A stretch of 64,000 nucleotides of DNA from Bifidobacterium choloepi (GCF_010667615.1 NZ_VYSG01000002.1:295848-359847); one strand, 5' to 3'. Shown: positions 1 through 12,218, counted from the stretch's first letter. The notes: generated from the sequence alone by a model not told the origin. Program-made: numbers and translations.

Positions 1-211
1 CGCGCGGGCAAGACGGGCCGTGCGCGCGCCGGCCGCGCCGGAATAATCGCGGGTGCCGGCGGTGTTGACGCTGGCAGTGCTGTCGCCGGCGGTACCGTCG
101 CGGAACGGGAAAGACTGATGTCGATGAAGGACCACGGACGCCATTCTAACGTGAGGCCATGTTGAAGGACCATGGGCATGGACGGGCGTCCCCGGTCCGG
201 CGGCGCCGGAG
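1..211. other. Left-edge stretch without a supported gene
   Basis: The window opens in very GC-rich DNA. One plus-strand frame stays open from base 1 to a stop at 163-165 and could be the 3' end of a gene running in from the left, but its translation is low-complexity Ala/Gly/Arg and matches no family I recognise. The other two plus frames stop at 44-46 and 66-68. I make no gene call. Confidence 0.4.
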
Positions 212-217
212 TAGATT
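212..217 (+). promoter_or_regulatory. Probable -10 element TAGATT
   Basis: TAGATT would place the transcription start near base 224. That lies after the ATG at 221 and supports translation from the ATG at 245, which has GGAGG at 232-236. The same hexamer family (TAGANT) precedes several other genes in this window. No clear -35 box is visible. Confidence 0.45.
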
Positions 218-244
218 GAAATGGAACGATTGGAGGCACGGGAC

Positions 245-3200
245 ATGGACCACGGCAGTGACCAGCAGGACCAGCAGCGGCGGGGCGGCAAGCGTCCGCA
301 TCGCACGATCGCCTCGGTGCTGCACCGCGCCGGCGCGGCGGCCGAGACGGCCCGCCAGGTCGCCGGCGGCGCCGTCGAGGCCGCCAGGCAGTCGGCGTCG
401 CATGCGACGGCCAGGCTGCGCCGGCCGCATGCCGACACCGCCGCGCGGGGCGGACGGTCCGGCATGTCCCCGTCCGCTTCCGGTGCCGCCGGCGCACGCG
501 GCGGCGGCACGCGCAAGGCCGCGCGGGGAAGCGCGGCGGAAAGCGACGTCCGCTCCGGGACTGCCCGTGCCAAGGCCACCCGTCCCGGAGACGTCCACGG
601 CGGCGACGCCGCACGGGAGGCGAGCGACGCGATCCTGGCGCTGATCGGCGCCGACCGGCGCATTGCGCTCGGCGCCACCGTGCGCCGCCATGTCCTCGAC
701 CCGATGCCGCTCGTGCCCGACGGCATCCGCCTCGGCTGGGCCCAGCTGCCGGCCACGCAGGGCCGCGGCTTCTCGCTCGGCCTGTTCCCCGACGCCGGCC
801 ACTTCGTGCCCGTCGCCTACGCCGACGACCGCGGCCGCGTCTTCTCCGGTTTCGAACCGACGATGGACACCCACGACCGCGAACCGCAATTCGCGTTCAC
901 GAAGGAAGGCGACGCGAGGCTGCCCGACGGCCCGCGGTTCGGCCACGACCATGCCGACGGGACGGTGCTCGACGTCGTCCAGGGCAACATCGTCGGCCGC
1001 GGCGACGACGGCCAGATGCTCTGGCTGGCGTCCTGGCTCAAGACCGGCAACCGCTACACGCTCGAGCAGATGCGGCTCGCGCTGCCGCGGACGATGCGCA
1101 CCGACCTCGAATTCCGCGACGCGATCGCCACCGCCTTCTTCGCCACCTACCTCGTGCCGCGCGTGCGCGGCCTGCTCACCGGCTTCGGCTCCGGCAACAT
1201 CTTCCGCCGGCTCAACCGCGAGGCGCCGCTCGGCGCCATCCGGCGCGCCATCGGCGACACGCTGACGGCCAGTGCCCACGGGCTGCGCGCCTCCGGCCTC
1301 GAGGAACACTTCGCCGACCTGATGAAGGAAGCCGGAGCCCTCGACCGCGTGACCGGACTCGAGGCCGTCCACGGCCGCGAACCGGCGCGCCTGTTCACGT
1401 CGGCCTACTCCGGCGGCTACTTCCTGCGCCTGGTCGAAGGCAACGGCATTCCGTTCGACGCCGTCCTGCCGCTGATGAAGATCGAGGGCAACCTCAACCG
1501 GTTCTCGGCCGTCAGCAGCTGGCTCGAATTCAACGGCCGCACCGGCCGCCTTCCGATCGAGGACACCGTCACGCGCGCCGAGGCCGCGCAGATCGACCAG
1601 GCGCTGCTCGCCAACCCGGCCCTGCTCGCGTTCACGCCCGCCGACGACAATGCCTATCTCGACCTGCAGCACGGCGACGGCTTCCTCGCCGTCAACAACC
1701 TCGTCGAACTCGCCCGCGATGTCGCCCGACGACTGGCGTCCTCCCGCCCGGGCTCCTCCCCGGATGCCACGGCACTCGACGGGCAGGACGCCGGCGCGGA
1801 CATGTCGCGGACCGGAGAATGGGTGTACCGGCAGACGCTGGCCACGATGCTGCGCGAAATCCGGCTGCCATACCGCTTCGACGCCGACTTCCGGTCGAAC
1901 CTCGCCGCCGGCGATGTCGCCGTCGCCGTGACCGGCGCCGGTCCGGCGCTGATGCCCGACAGCGAATACTCGGCCGACCGGCATGAATGGGTGGCGCTCG
2001 ACGACCACCGCAAGGCCGCCGCCTCGGCGGCCTACTCGCTGCGCGTCGGACTCGTCGCCGCCGCGCTCGCGTTCGGCGCCGGCGACGACGTCGAACACGT
2101 CTGCCTCAAGATCGACTCGTACGGCGTCGAGGAGGCGCTCGCCGAACAGGACAGCGCCATCAAGGCGATGATCGGCGAGGCGATCAGCCAGTTCGAGCAT
2201 CTCAAGCTGTCCGACTTCGAATTCGGCGGCGGCAAGGCCGACCCGAAGGACGGCGACTACCACGGCGACCCGCAATGGTCGGCCCAGTTCGGCCACAACG
2301 AGCGGCACGGCGCCGACGACGCCGCGTCCGACACGGGCGTCCGCGACGACGAATTCGAGGCGCTGATGCGCGACTCCGGCATCGACGAGGTGGCATTCGC
2401 GTCGCCCGAACCCGTCACGCCGGCCGAGGCGGATGAATCGTCCCCGTCCGGCGCCGACGACGCGCCGGCGGCCGACCCGCTGACGCCGCAGCCGTCGATG
2501 ACGACGATGGTGACCGTCGAGTTCACGCGCGACGAGTTCCTCGGCCGGCTCGCCGCCGACGGCCTGGCCCATCCGATCGACACCTACCGGCTGTTCGGCG
2601 CGACGATGGACATCGACCCGGCTGACGGCCTCAGGCCGACGACGCCGCGGTTCGCGCTGTCCGACGGACGCTTCGCGCCCGACGGCGCGCAGACGCTGCC
2701 CGAACACGACGACCGGCAGCTGCCGAGGCCCGTCGCCCGGATCCTCGGCACCGACGACATGTTCGGCCTGTCCATCCAGCGCGACGACCTGCTCGCCCAC
2801 GCCACCGACACGTTCCACCGGCTCGCCGCCGACGAGTCGATGCCGTCGGTCGAGAAGGCGCAGCGCGCGATGCGGCTCGTCGAGCGCATCAACGACCCGG
2901 AACTGACGGCGCTCGCGCCGTCGGTGACGGCCGCGCTGATCGACGGCACCGACACGCCCGACCTCGAGTTCGTCGACGCGCCCGGGCTCGACGACGAACG
3001 CCGCCGCGCCCACGACCTGTTGTTCTCCGGCCAGCTCGACCGCGCCCTCGACACGGCCGAACACGCCGTCGCCGACCTCGACCGGCGCTTCGCGTCCGTC
3101 GACGGCGTGCCGCGCTATTTCAACTCGTACGCCGAACGTGTCGTCTACAACCGCATGTTCGCCACGCCCGGCGAGAAGACGGTGCTGATTCCCGACAACC

Positions 3201-3811
3201 TGTTCTACGCGCACATGGAACTCGCCGACCTCCTCGCGCAGGTCGGCGGCGACCGCACGCCGCTCGACCACCTCAACGCGACCGTCGCCTACGCGCCGGC
3301 CTACCCGCTGTCGCATCTCAAGCTGGCCAGCCAGCTCGCCCGCGACGAGGACTGGGACTCGGCGAAGGCCGCCTGCCTCAACGCGCTGCGCGTGGCCCTC
3401 GACAGCTCCGACGCGGCATTCGCCTACTACAGGCTCGCCCAGGCGCTGTGGATGCGCGACGACTTCCAGGTCGCCGTCGCCGCCTACGTGATGTGCACGG
3501 CGCTGTCGCCGCACGCCGTGCCGGGCGCCGGCGACGAACTGGCCGAACTCGTCGCCCGATGCAAGTCGCAGTGCATTGCCGTGCCGACGTCGGTCGGCGA
3601 CGCCGCCCACGTGCTCGCCCGTCACGACATTCCGGTCTGGCCGAGCCGCGACATCGCCGACCTCGTGCGCCAGGCGGCCCGCGCGACCGTCGACCGGGGC
3701 ATGTTCGTGCCGGCCCGCACGCTCGCCGTCGCGTCGGTGCGCCTGACCGAAGGCAGCGCCGAGGGCCTCGATTTCCGGCACATCCAGTTCCTGCGCTCGC
3801 TGGGGGAGTAG
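245..3811 (+). CDS. Large TPR-type protein of unknown function
   Basis: The product is about 1188 residues. I chose the ATG at 245 because GGAGG sits 8 bases upstream; an ATG at 221 has no ribosome-binding site. The first ~120 residues are basic, Ala/Arg-rich and probably disordered. The middle has a globular look without a signature I can name. An acidic Ala/Pro/Asp linker lies roughly at residues 690-750. The last ~230 residues are Ala-rich helical pairs with TPR-like spacing, including stretches resembling tetratricopeptide units (ALDTAEHAVADLDRRF, DSAKAACLNALRVAL). No signal peptide or membrane segment is seen, so it is probably cytoplasmic. It lies upstream of ligA on the same strand, with a likely ligA promoter between them. 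A protein-protein scaffold role is inference only. Confidence 0.8.
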   Translation: MDHGSDQQDQQRRGGKRPHRTIASVLHRAGAAAETARQVAGGAVEAARQSASHATARLRRPHADTAARGGRSGMSPSASGAAGARGGGTRKAARGSAAESDVRSGTARAKATRPGDVHGGDAAREASDAILALIGADRRIALGATVRRHVLDPMPLVPDGIRLGWAQLPATQGRGFSLGLFPDAGHFVPVAYADDRGRVFSGFEPTMDTHDREPQFAFTKEGDARLPDGPRFGHDHADGTVLDVVQGNIVGRGDDGQMLWLASWLKTGNRYTLEQMRLALPRTMRTDLEFRDAIATAFFATYLVPRVRGLLTGFGSGNIFRRLNREAPLGAIRRAIGDTLTASAHGLRASGLEEHFADLMKEAGALDRVTGLEAVHGREPARLFTSAYSGGYFLRLVEGNGIPFDAVLPLMKIEGNLNRFSAVSSWLEFNGRTGRLPIEDTVTRAEAAQIDQALLANPALLAFTPADDNAYLDLQHGDGFLAVNNLVELARDVARRLASSRPGSSPDATALDGQDAGADMSRTGEWVYRQTLATMLREIRLPYRFDADFRSNLAAGDVAVAVTGAGPALMPDSEYSADRHEWVALDDHRKAAASAAYSLRVGLVAAALAFGAGDDVEHVCLKIDSYGVEEALAEQDSAIKAMIGEAISQFEHLKLSDFEFGGGKADPKDGDYHGDPQWSAQFGHNERHGADDAASDTGVRDDEFEALMRDSGIDEVAFASPEPVTPAEADESSPSGADDAPAADPLTPQPSMTTMVTVEFTRDEFLGRLAADGLAHPIDTYRLFGATMDIDPADGLRPTTPRFALSDGRFAPDGAQTLPEHDDRQLPRPVARILGTDDMFGLSIQRDDLLAHATDTFHRLAADESMPSVEKAQRAMRLVERINDPELTALAPSVTAALIDGTDTPDLEFVDAPGLDDERRRAHDLLFSGQLDRALDTAEHAVADLDRRFASVDGVPRYFNSYAERVVYNRMFATPGEKTVLIPDNLFYAHMELADLLAQVGGDRTPLDHLNATVAYAPAYPLSHLKLASQLARDEDWDSAKAACLNALRVALDSSDAAFAYYRLAQALWMRDDFQVAVAAYVMCTALSPHAVPGAGDELAELVARCKSQCIAVPTSVGDAAHVLARHDIPVWPSRDIADLVRQAARATVDRGMFVPARTLAVASVRLTEGSAEGLDFRHIQFLRSLGE

Positions 3812-6730
<2,919 letters not shown>

Positions 6731-6890
6731 CCCCGCACGTTCCGGACGGTCACTTGAAAAGTGCGGGAATTCCGGCCGCGATCAGGCATGCCCGCAATGG
6801 GAAAATGGCGGGATTCGGTCCTTTTCCAAGGCCCTGATCGCCAGGAAACGTCGCACTTTCCCGGTGACCTCATGAAAAGTGCGAAGTCCA
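6731..6890. repeat. Cluster of AAAGTGCG inverted repeats
   Basis: The spacer after ligA carries the 8-mer AAAGTGCG at 6758-6765 and 6876-6883, and its complement CGCACTTT at 6852-6859. TCGCACTTT (6851-6859) and AAAGTGCGA (6876-6884) form a 9-bp hairpin stem. CCCGCAC (6732-6738) and GTGCGGG (6761-6767) form another just after the ligA stop. Both AAAGTGCG copies are followed within about 12 bases by ATTCCGG. The block could terminate ligA or regulate the next gene; no T-run is present. Confidence 0.5.
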
Positions 6891-6973
6891 TTCCGGACAT
6901 GAAACACGACGGAGAAACATTGGTCCGTTACGGTGCTCCCATCGACTTGAATCGGGCAAGGAGAACGGGAACG

Positions 6974-7756
6974 ATGAAACCGGTAATAGGCGTCATGCCG
7001 TTGATCGACGAGGCCAGGGACAGCTACTGGATGCTGACCGGCTACTTCACGATGCTGGAAGCCGAGGGCGCCATCCCGCTGATGCCGCCGCCCACCGACG
7101 ACCGCGACACGCTCGACTACCTTCTCGACACCTGCGACGGTTTCCTGTTCACCGGCGGTCCCGACGTGGACCCGGGCATGTACGGGGCCGGACGCACACC
7201 GGCATGCCACGCGGGCAGTCCGGTCCGCGACGCGATGGAAGGCTACCTGCTGCCACGCCTCGCCGACCTCGACAAGCCGGTCCTCGGCATCTGCCGTGGC
7301 CTGCAGGTCATGAACGCCGCCCTTGGCGGCACGCTCTACCAGGACCTGCCCACCGAACAGCCGGACGGCCTGGGCCGGCGGCATCGCATGAGCGCGCCAT
7401 ACGACCGCGAGGTTCACGGAGTCGCCGTCGTCGCCGGCAGCCGGCTCGACACGCTGCTGCGCCGGAGCGGCGTGACGGCGCGGGAAGATTCCGCCGGTCG
7501 CGCCGCCATCGCATCGTCCGGCGAGTCCGCTCCGCTCGTCATCGGCGTCAACAGCTACCATCACCAGGGCGTCCGCGACGTCGCGCCGGCGCTCGCGGTC
7601 GCCGCCGTCGCCGAGGACGGCCTCGTCGAGGCGCTCGAGATGCCCGGCGGCAGGTTCTTCCTCGGCATCCAGTGGCATCCGGAATTCTGCTACGCCGGCG
7701 GCGACCGGCCAAGCCGGGCCATCGTCGCCGCCTTCGTCGACAGCTGCCGGCAATGA
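6974..7756 (+). CDS. Class-I glutamine amidotransferase-like hydrolase (peptidase C26, PuuD type)
   Basis: The 260-residue protein matches the gamma-glutamyl-GABA hydrolase family, which cleaves gamma-glutamyl amide bonds in the cytoplasm. Visible features are the start KPVIGVMP, the oxyanion segment FLFTGGPDVDP, the nucleophile elbow LGICRGLQVMN with Cys107, the family motif VNSYHHQGV, and IQWHPEF giving His235 and Glu237 of the triad. I chose the ATG at 6974, with AAGGAG ten bases upstream; a longer in-frame reading from 6761 would translate the hairpin region and lacks a site. No putrescine-pathway genes are nearby, so the true substrate is open. Confidence 0.88.
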   Translation: MKPVIGVMPLIDEARDSYWMLTGYFTMLEAEGAIPLMPPPTDDRDTLDYLLDTCDGFLFTGGPDVDPGMYGAGRTPACHAGSPVRDAMEGYLLPRLADLDKPVLGICRGLQVMNAALGGTLYQDLPTEQPDGLGRRHRMSAPYDREVHGVAVVAGSRLDTLLRRSGVTAREDSAGRAAIASSGESAPLVIGVNSYHHQGVRDVAPALAVAAVAEDGLVEALEMPGGRFFLGIQWHPEFCYAGGDRPSRAIVAAFVDSCRQ

Positions 7757-7962
7757 CATCGCGGGGTGCCGTCCCGGAGCGCCATTCCATCGTCGCCACC
7801 GGTGCGCCCGCCAGGCGCGACATGACATGCCCGACGCTGTCCCGAACCCTCCTGCAGGCTTCCGCGGACACGACGGATCAACATCACATCGCGATCGGAG
7901 CGGACGAATCGCGTTGAATGCCGGCGGTCCACAGGCCGCTCGCGTCGCTGCATCCCTCACGC

Positions 7963-7968
7963 TAGAGT
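7963..7968 (+). promoter_or_regulatory. Probable -10 element TAGAGT for the Mrp-type ATPase gene
   Basis: GCTAGAGTG matches the TAGANT -10 form recurring in this window. Transcription would start near 7975, leaving a leader of about 20 bases with GAAGGGAG before the ATG at 7997. The bases from 7757 to here hold no gene I can support. Confidence 0.45.
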
Positions 7969-7996
7969 GAAGAAGTTGCGAAGGGAGCCAAGCTGC

Positions 7997-9211
7997 ATGA
8001 ATCCGATTGAAGAGCAGATCTACACGCGCCTGACGAAGGTCATCGATCCGGAACTCGGCCGGTCCGTCACCGACCTCGGGATGATCTCCGGCATCCACGT
8101 CACCGAACGGACCGCCACCGGCATGCCGGACGATTCCCGCTCCGACGCCCCGGTCCACGGATCGGACGGATCGGACGGGGACATTGCCGGCGACGATTCT
8201 TCCGTCGTCAACGGCGACGATTCTCCCGTCTACGACGTCGACATCGACGTCGAGCTGACGGTGCCCGGCTGCCCGCTGTCCGGCACGATCACGAACCAGA
8301 TCAACGGCGCCGTCTCCACCTATCCGGACGCGACGCTGATTCCGCACATCCACGTCGGCTCGATGTCGCCGGACAAGCTCAACCGTCTCGTCGCGGACCT
8401 CAAGGCCGAACGCCGCGAGAACCCGTTCACGAAGCCGGAATCGAAGACGCGGATCTTCGCGATCGCGTCCGGCAAGGGCGGCGTCGGCAAGTCGTCGGTC
8501 ACGGCCAACCTCGCCGCGACGTTCGCAGCGATGGGCTATTCGACGGCCGTCATCGACGCCGACATCTACGGCTTCTCGCTGCCGCGGCTGTTCGGCACGC
8601 ATGCGCAGCCGACGAACCTCAACGGCATGCTGATGCCGGTCACGGCATGGGGCGTGAAGCTGATCTCGATCGGCATGTTCGCCGGCTCCGACCGGGCGAT
8701 CCTGTGGCGCGGTCCGCGCCTGCAGCGGTCGCTCGAACAGTTCCTGTCCGACGTGTGGTGGGGCGAGCCGGACGTGCTGCTGCTCGACCTGGCACCAGGC
8801 ACCGGCGACATGGCGATCTCGGTGGCGCAGGCGCTGCCGAACACCGAACTCGTCGTCGTGACGACGCCGCAGCCGTCGGCTTCCGACATCGCCGTGCGCT
8901 CCGGACTCGTCGCGCTGCAGATGCCGATGAAGAAGGTGCGTGGCGTCATCGAGAACATGAGCTATTACGAGCACAACGGCGAACGGCTGAAGATCTTCGG
9001 CGAGGGTGGCGGTGCCCGCGTCAGTTCGCAGCTGACCCGCGACCTTGGCTACGACGTGCCGCTGCTCGCCCGGATTCCGCTCGAACCGGAAGTGCGCGAG
9101 GCGGGGGAGATGGACGGCCGCCCGGCCGTCCTCAACCCCGACGGCTCGTTGCGCGCCGACGGCATGGGCACCGTCTTCGCCCAGATTGTCCACCGGCTGA
9201 TGGACGAGTGA
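7997..9211 (+). CDS. mrp: Mrp/ApbC-type P-loop ATPase, iron-sulfur carrier family
   Basis: This family (ApbC, Nbp35, Ind1) binds and transfers Fe-S clusters in an ATP-dependent way. The 404-residue protein has an N-terminal MIP18/DUF59 domain (EEQIYTRLTKVIDPELG, VPGCPLSGTI) interrupted at about residues 40-75 by an acidic Ser/Asp/Gly insertion. It then has the deviant Walker A GKGGVGKSS starting near residue 159, DADIYGFSLPRLFG, and LLLDLAPGTGD. After GVIENMSYY the usual CPxC cluster-binding motif is absent (EHNGERLKIFGEGGG). From memory, mycobacterial Mrp also lacks it, so this may be an actinobacterial trait. GAAGGGAG precedes the chosen ATG. The gene converges on glnA. Confidence 0.9.
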   Translation: MNPIEEQIYTRLTKVIDPELGRSVTDLGMISGIHVTERTATGMPDDSRSDAPVHGSDGSDGDIAGDDSSVVNGDDSPVYDVDIDVELTVPGCPLSGTITNQINGAVSTYPDATLIPHIHVGSMSPDKLNRLVADLKAERRENPFTKPESKTRIFAIASGKGGVGKSSVTANLAATFAAMGYSTAVIDADIYGFSLPRLFGTHAQPTNLNGMLMPVTAWGVKLISIGMFAGSDRAILWRGPRLQRSLEQFLSDVWWGEPDVLLLDLAPGTGDMAISVAQALPNTELVVVTTPQPSASDIAVRSGLVALQMPMKKVRGVIENMSYYEHNGERLKIFGEGGGARVSSQLTRDLGYDVPLLARIPLEPEVREAGEMDGRPAVLNPDGSLRADGMGTVFAQIVHRLMDE

Positions 9212-9342
9212 CGTCCGGACACGGATTCCGGATCCGGACGTCCGGCGGCGTCTCGCCGTGCCCGTGTGCCGTCCGCATGTTGCCCGCGCTGTTCCGGAAC
9301 AATTCCCGGACATCCTCGCGACGGGCGGCGCCGGTGAAAGGA

Positions 9343-9397
9343 AACGAGGCCGGAAACCGCCGCAATCATTGCGATTGCGTTGGTTTCCGGCCTCGTT
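9343..9397. terminator. Bidirectional terminator between mrp and glnA
   Basis: Perfect 16-bp arms (9343-9358 and 9382-9397; AACGAGGCCGGAAACC and its complement) enclose a 23-base loop. The hairpin lies between two convergent genes and probably ends both transcripts. Confidence 0.8.
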
Positions 9398-9421
9398 GTC
9401 AGCGATTGCCGAACCGGCGAA

Positions 9422-10858
9422 TCAGATGTGGAAGTACAGCTCGTATTCCAGCGGGGTCGGCATCAGGCGGGCCTGGTCGATCTCGGAACGCTTGAGGTCG
9501 ATCCACGTCTCGATCAGGTCGGACGTGAAGACGTCGCCGGCGGTGAGGAAGTCGTTGTCCTCTTCCAGCGCGTCCATGGCCTCGGCCAGCGACGACGGGA
9601 CCTGCTTGATGCCGGCGTGCTCTTCCGGCGGCAGCTCGTAGAGGTCCTTGTCGATCGGCTCCGGCGGCTCGATGTGGTTGAGGATGCCGTCCAGGCCGGC
9701 CATCAGCTGGGCCGAGAACGCCAGGAACGGGTTGCAGGACGGATCCGGGGCGCGGAACTCGATGCGCTTGGCGGCCGGCGACGTGCCCGCCAGCGGGATG
9801 CGGATGGCCGCGGAACGGTTGCGGGCCGAGTAGACCAGGTTGACCGGCGCCTCGAAGCCCGGCACCAGGCGGTGGTAGGAGTTCAGCGACGGGTTCGTGA
9901 ACGCCAGCACCGACGACGAGTGCTTGATCAGGCCGCCGATGTACCAGCGGGCCATGTCGGACAGGCCGCCGTAGTTCTTCTCGTCGTAGAACAGCGGCTT
10001 GCCGTCCTTCCACAGCGACTGGTGGCAGTGCATGCCGGTGCCGTTGTCGCCGGCGATCGGCTTCGGCATGAACGTCGCGGCCTTGCCGGCCTGCGCGGCG
10101 GTCTCGTGGATGACGTACTTGTACTTCATCAGGTCGTCGCCGGCGTGCTGCAGCGAGTTGTAGCGGTAGTTGATTTCCTGCTGGCCCGCGCCGCCGACCT
10201 CGTGGTGGGCGCGCTCCAGGATCAGGCCAACCTTCTGCAGGTTGGCGACCATGTCGTCGCGCAGGTCCTGCGTGTGATCGGCCGGCGGGACCGGGAAGTA
10301 GCCGCGCTTGACGCGGTTCTTGAAGGCGATGTTCGGCGTGCCGTCGTCCTCGACGTCCAGGCCGGAGTTCCACGGGGCCTCGATCGAGTCGACCTCGTAG
10401 AACGAACGCTGCATGCTGTTCTCGAAGCGCACCTTGTCGAAGATGAAGAATTCGGCTTCCGGCGCGAACGACGCGGTGTCGGCGATGCCGGTCGACTTCA
10501 GGTAGGCCTCGGCCTTCGCGGCGACCTGGCGCGGATCGCGCGAGTACGGCTCGTCGGTCAGCGGGTCGACGATCGAGAACGCGACGTCGAGCGTCTTGTG
10601 CTTGCGGAACGGATCGACGAACGCCGTCTCGATGTCCGGCACGAGCTTCATGTCGGACTCGTTGATGGCCTGGAATCCCTCGATGGAGGAGCCGTCGAAC
10701 GGCATGCCCTCGTCGAACGCATCCTTGAGGAACTCGCTGGCCGGCACCGTGAAGTGCTGCTGGACACCGATCAGGTCGGTGAAGCGAACGGAGACATACT
10801 CGATGCCTTCGGTGTTGATAAGGGCCTCGGCATCTTCCTTGGACTTGAGTTCTGCCAC
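9422..10858 (-). CDS. glnA: Glutamine synthetase, type I-beta
   Basis: GlnA makes glutamine from glutamate, ammonia and ATP and is the main route of ammonium assimilation. The 478-residue length fits the dodecameric GSI family. Visible motifs include [29 protein letters not shown] and the adenylylation loop DLYELPPEE with the target Tyr at about 407, which marks the GlnE-regulated I-beta class. The ATG start has AAAGGAG about 8 bases upstream on the minus strand. It stands alone with its own terminator. The DUF4191 gene lies upstream on the same strand, an arrangement also known in Mycobacterium. Confidence 0.97.
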   Translation of the reverse strand: MAELKSKEDAEALINTEGIEYVSVRFTDLIGVQQHFTVPASEFLKDAFDEGMPFDGSSIEGFQAINESDMKLVPDIETAFVDPFRKHKTLDVAFSIVDPLTDEPYSRDPRQVAAKAEAYLKSTGIADTASFAPEAEFFIFDKVRFENSMQRSFYEVDSIEAPWNSGLDVEDDGTPNIAFKNRVKRGYFPVPPADHTQDLRDDMVANLQKVGLILERAHHEVGGAGQQEINYRYNSLQHAGDDLMKYKYVIHETAAQAGKAATFMPKPIAGDNGTGMHCHQSLWKDGKPLFYDEKNYGGLSDMARWYIGGLIKHSSSVLAFTNPSLNSYHRLVPGFEAPVNLVYSARNRSAAIRIPLAGTSPAAKRIEFRAPDPSCNPFLAFSAQLMAGLDGILNHIEPPEPIDKDLYELPPEEHAGIKQVPSSLAEAMDALEEDNDFLTAGDVFTSDLIETWIDLKRSEIDQARLMPTPLEYELYFHI

Positions 10859-11170
10859 GGGACCGCTCCTTTCAAAAGTTGCTTACGGGATAAAAGAATA
10901 GGTTCTCGAGTTTCGCCGAATTGTTCGTTGGGTTACGAAAATGTTTCGTCATCGCCGGACGATGCCCCCATGACGGCGAAATACCCATGTTCTCGCGGAT
11001 ATCGGAGACGATTCGCGCGTCATGGCGCACGATCGCCAACTGGACAGAACCCGTCTCGATGCCGGTTTTCTGGATGTCGCCAACCCGAGCTCCCGGCTCG
11101 TGCTGGCGACATCCGGGGAGCGGGGAGAGCAGCCAGTGAAGAGCAGCCGGTATCGGGTACGCAAATATGC
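10859..11170 (-). promoter_or_regulatory. glnA upstream region with an inverted repeat
   Basis: No gene is supported between the glnA start and the next terminator. A minus-strand TATTCT at 10900-10895 could be the glnA -10. The palindrome ACGAAA-ATG-TTTCGT (10935-10949) lies 35-50 bases upstream of it, where an activator or repressor could bind. A nitrogen-regulator site is plausible from position alone; it does not match the GlnR consensus well. Confidence 0.4.
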
Positions 11171-11208
11171 CGATGGGCCTCCGTCCATGTCGGAACGGAG
11201 GCCCATCG
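11171..11208 (-). terminator. Terminator of the DUF4191 gene
   Basis: Perfect 14-bp arms (CGATGGGCCTCCGT at 11171-11184 and its complement at 11195-11208) with a 10-base loop lie about 35 bases past the stop of the minus-strand gene that ends at 11242. Confidence 0.75.
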
Positions 11209-11241
11209 GAAAGACTGTTGGCGGGAATGCGCCCTTGCCGG

Positions 11242-12036
11242 TCAGCGGCCGCGCATCGCGCGGCGGCTCATCTTCGGCGGGTGATTCGGGTCCATGCCCT
11301 TCGGCGCGCCCATCATGTTCTTCTTCTGCAGCGTACGCAGGCGCTCGTTGAGGATGCCGAGCTGGTACTTGTTCATCATGAAGCGGCGCTTGCCGTGCAC
11401 CTTCTTCGCGATGGCGTTCTTGTGCTCGGTCGGCACGTACGCCTTCATGCCGACGATCTTCTTGCGCAGGTCCTGGATGCGCACCTGCTTGGGACCCTGA
11501 CCGACGGAAATGCGGAAGATCGGGATGTCGGAACCGGCGGTGACGCCCTTGAGGCGCTTCTCGATGCGGTCCATCGCCTTGTGCACGCGGCCGTAGTCGC
11601 CCTCGCCGATCAGGTAGATGCCGTTGTAGCTCGTGCCGTACCAGATCACGTCCTGCGTGCGCGGATCGACCCACAGCGGATCCTGCGGGAACGAGAAACC
11701 GGCGTTCTTCATGTTGCCGAGCACGCTGACGGCGGCGCCCGGCTTGCCCTCGATCTGGCGGTAGCCGACGGCGTCGGCGCGACGCGTCAGCACGATCGTG
11801 AACAGCAGCAGGCCGATCATGACGGCGAGGATCATCGAGCAGATCCAGCCGAGCCACGACCAGTGCAGGCAGATGCCGAGGATGATGAAGACGACGATCG
11901 GGGCGATGCCGGCCACGCCGGTCAGCCAGGGCAGCGCCTTGTCATCGCGATACGTGAACTTGAAAATCTCGATCAGCTGCTTGAACATGCCCTTTTTCTT
12001 CGGCTTCCTGGGCTTGTCCTGCTTTTCCTTCGCCAT
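11242..12036 (-). CDS. DUF4191 integral membrane protein
   Basis: The 264-residue protein matches the actinobacterial DUF4191 family (the type encoded beside glnA in Mycobacterium, Rv2219). Its function is not established. A basic N-terminus rich in Lys and Pro is followed by two membrane segments, around LTGVAGIAPIVVFIILGICL and WICSMILAVMIGLLLFTIVL, and then a conserved soluble domain ending in a basic tail (PPKMSRRAMRGR). I start at the ATG at 12036, preceded by GAGGAAG; an in-frame ATG at 12078 has no site and overlaps a probable promoter. Confidence 0.88.
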   Translation of the reverse strand: MAKEKQDKPRKPKKKGMFKQLIEIFKFTYRDDKALPWLTGVAGIAPIVVFIILGICLHWSWLGWICSMILAVMIGLLLFTIVLTRRADAVGYRQIEGKPGAAVSVLGNMKNAGFSFPQDPLWVDPRTQDVIWYGTSYNGIYLIGEGDYGRVHKAMDRIEKRLKGVTAGSDIPIFRISVGQGPKQVRIQDLRKKIVGMKAYVPTEHKNAIAKKVHGKRRFMMNKYQLGILNERLRTLQKKNMMGAPKGMDPNHPPKMSRRAMRGR

Positions 12037-12070
12037 GAACTTCCTCACTCGAATCTCATGTGGTGTCTCG

Positions 12071-12095
12071 AACATCACTAAACATCACTACTGTA
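12071..12095 (-). promoter_or_regulatory. Promoter-like site with a perfect 10-bp tandem repeat
   Basis: AACATCACTA occurs twice head to tail at 12071-12090. On the minus strand TACAGT (12095-12090) is a plausible -10 for the DUF4191 gene, so the repeat would lie across the transcription start. It could be an operator; no regulator is suggested. Confidence 0.4.
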
Positions 12096-12186
12096 CCAGC
12101 AACGGTGCCGTCGTCGGCGTCGTTGCTGTCGTTACGGCAGGAATCAAGCATAACAGGGACGCCATTATTCCCGGGCGTCGCATGCG

Positions 12187-12218
12187 CCGGCCGCCGTGCC
12201 GATCGACACGGCGGCCGG
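12187..12218 (-). terminator. Terminator of the dihydrolipoyl dehydrogenase gene
   Basis: Perfect 12-bp GC-rich arms (CCGGCCGCCGTG and complement) with an 8-base loop lie about 20 bases past the stop codon at 12241 on the minus strand. Confidence 0.7.

Noticed and set aside
146..3781. A 1211-codon open frame on the minus strand opposite the large TPR gene
   Set aside because: It mirrors the third-position GC bias of the plus-strand gene, its translation is Arg/Val/Gly/Glu-rich without motifs, and it has no ribosome-binding site.
6761..6973. Longer start for the amidotransferase-like gene
   Set aside because: It would translate the inverted-repeat cluster, has no ribosome-binding site, and the family begins at KPVIGV.
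10935..10949. GlnR binding site upstream of glnA
   Set aside because: The palindrome ACGAAA-ATG-TTTCGT does not give the GTnAC-N6-GAAAC arrangement, so it is reported only as an inverted repeat.
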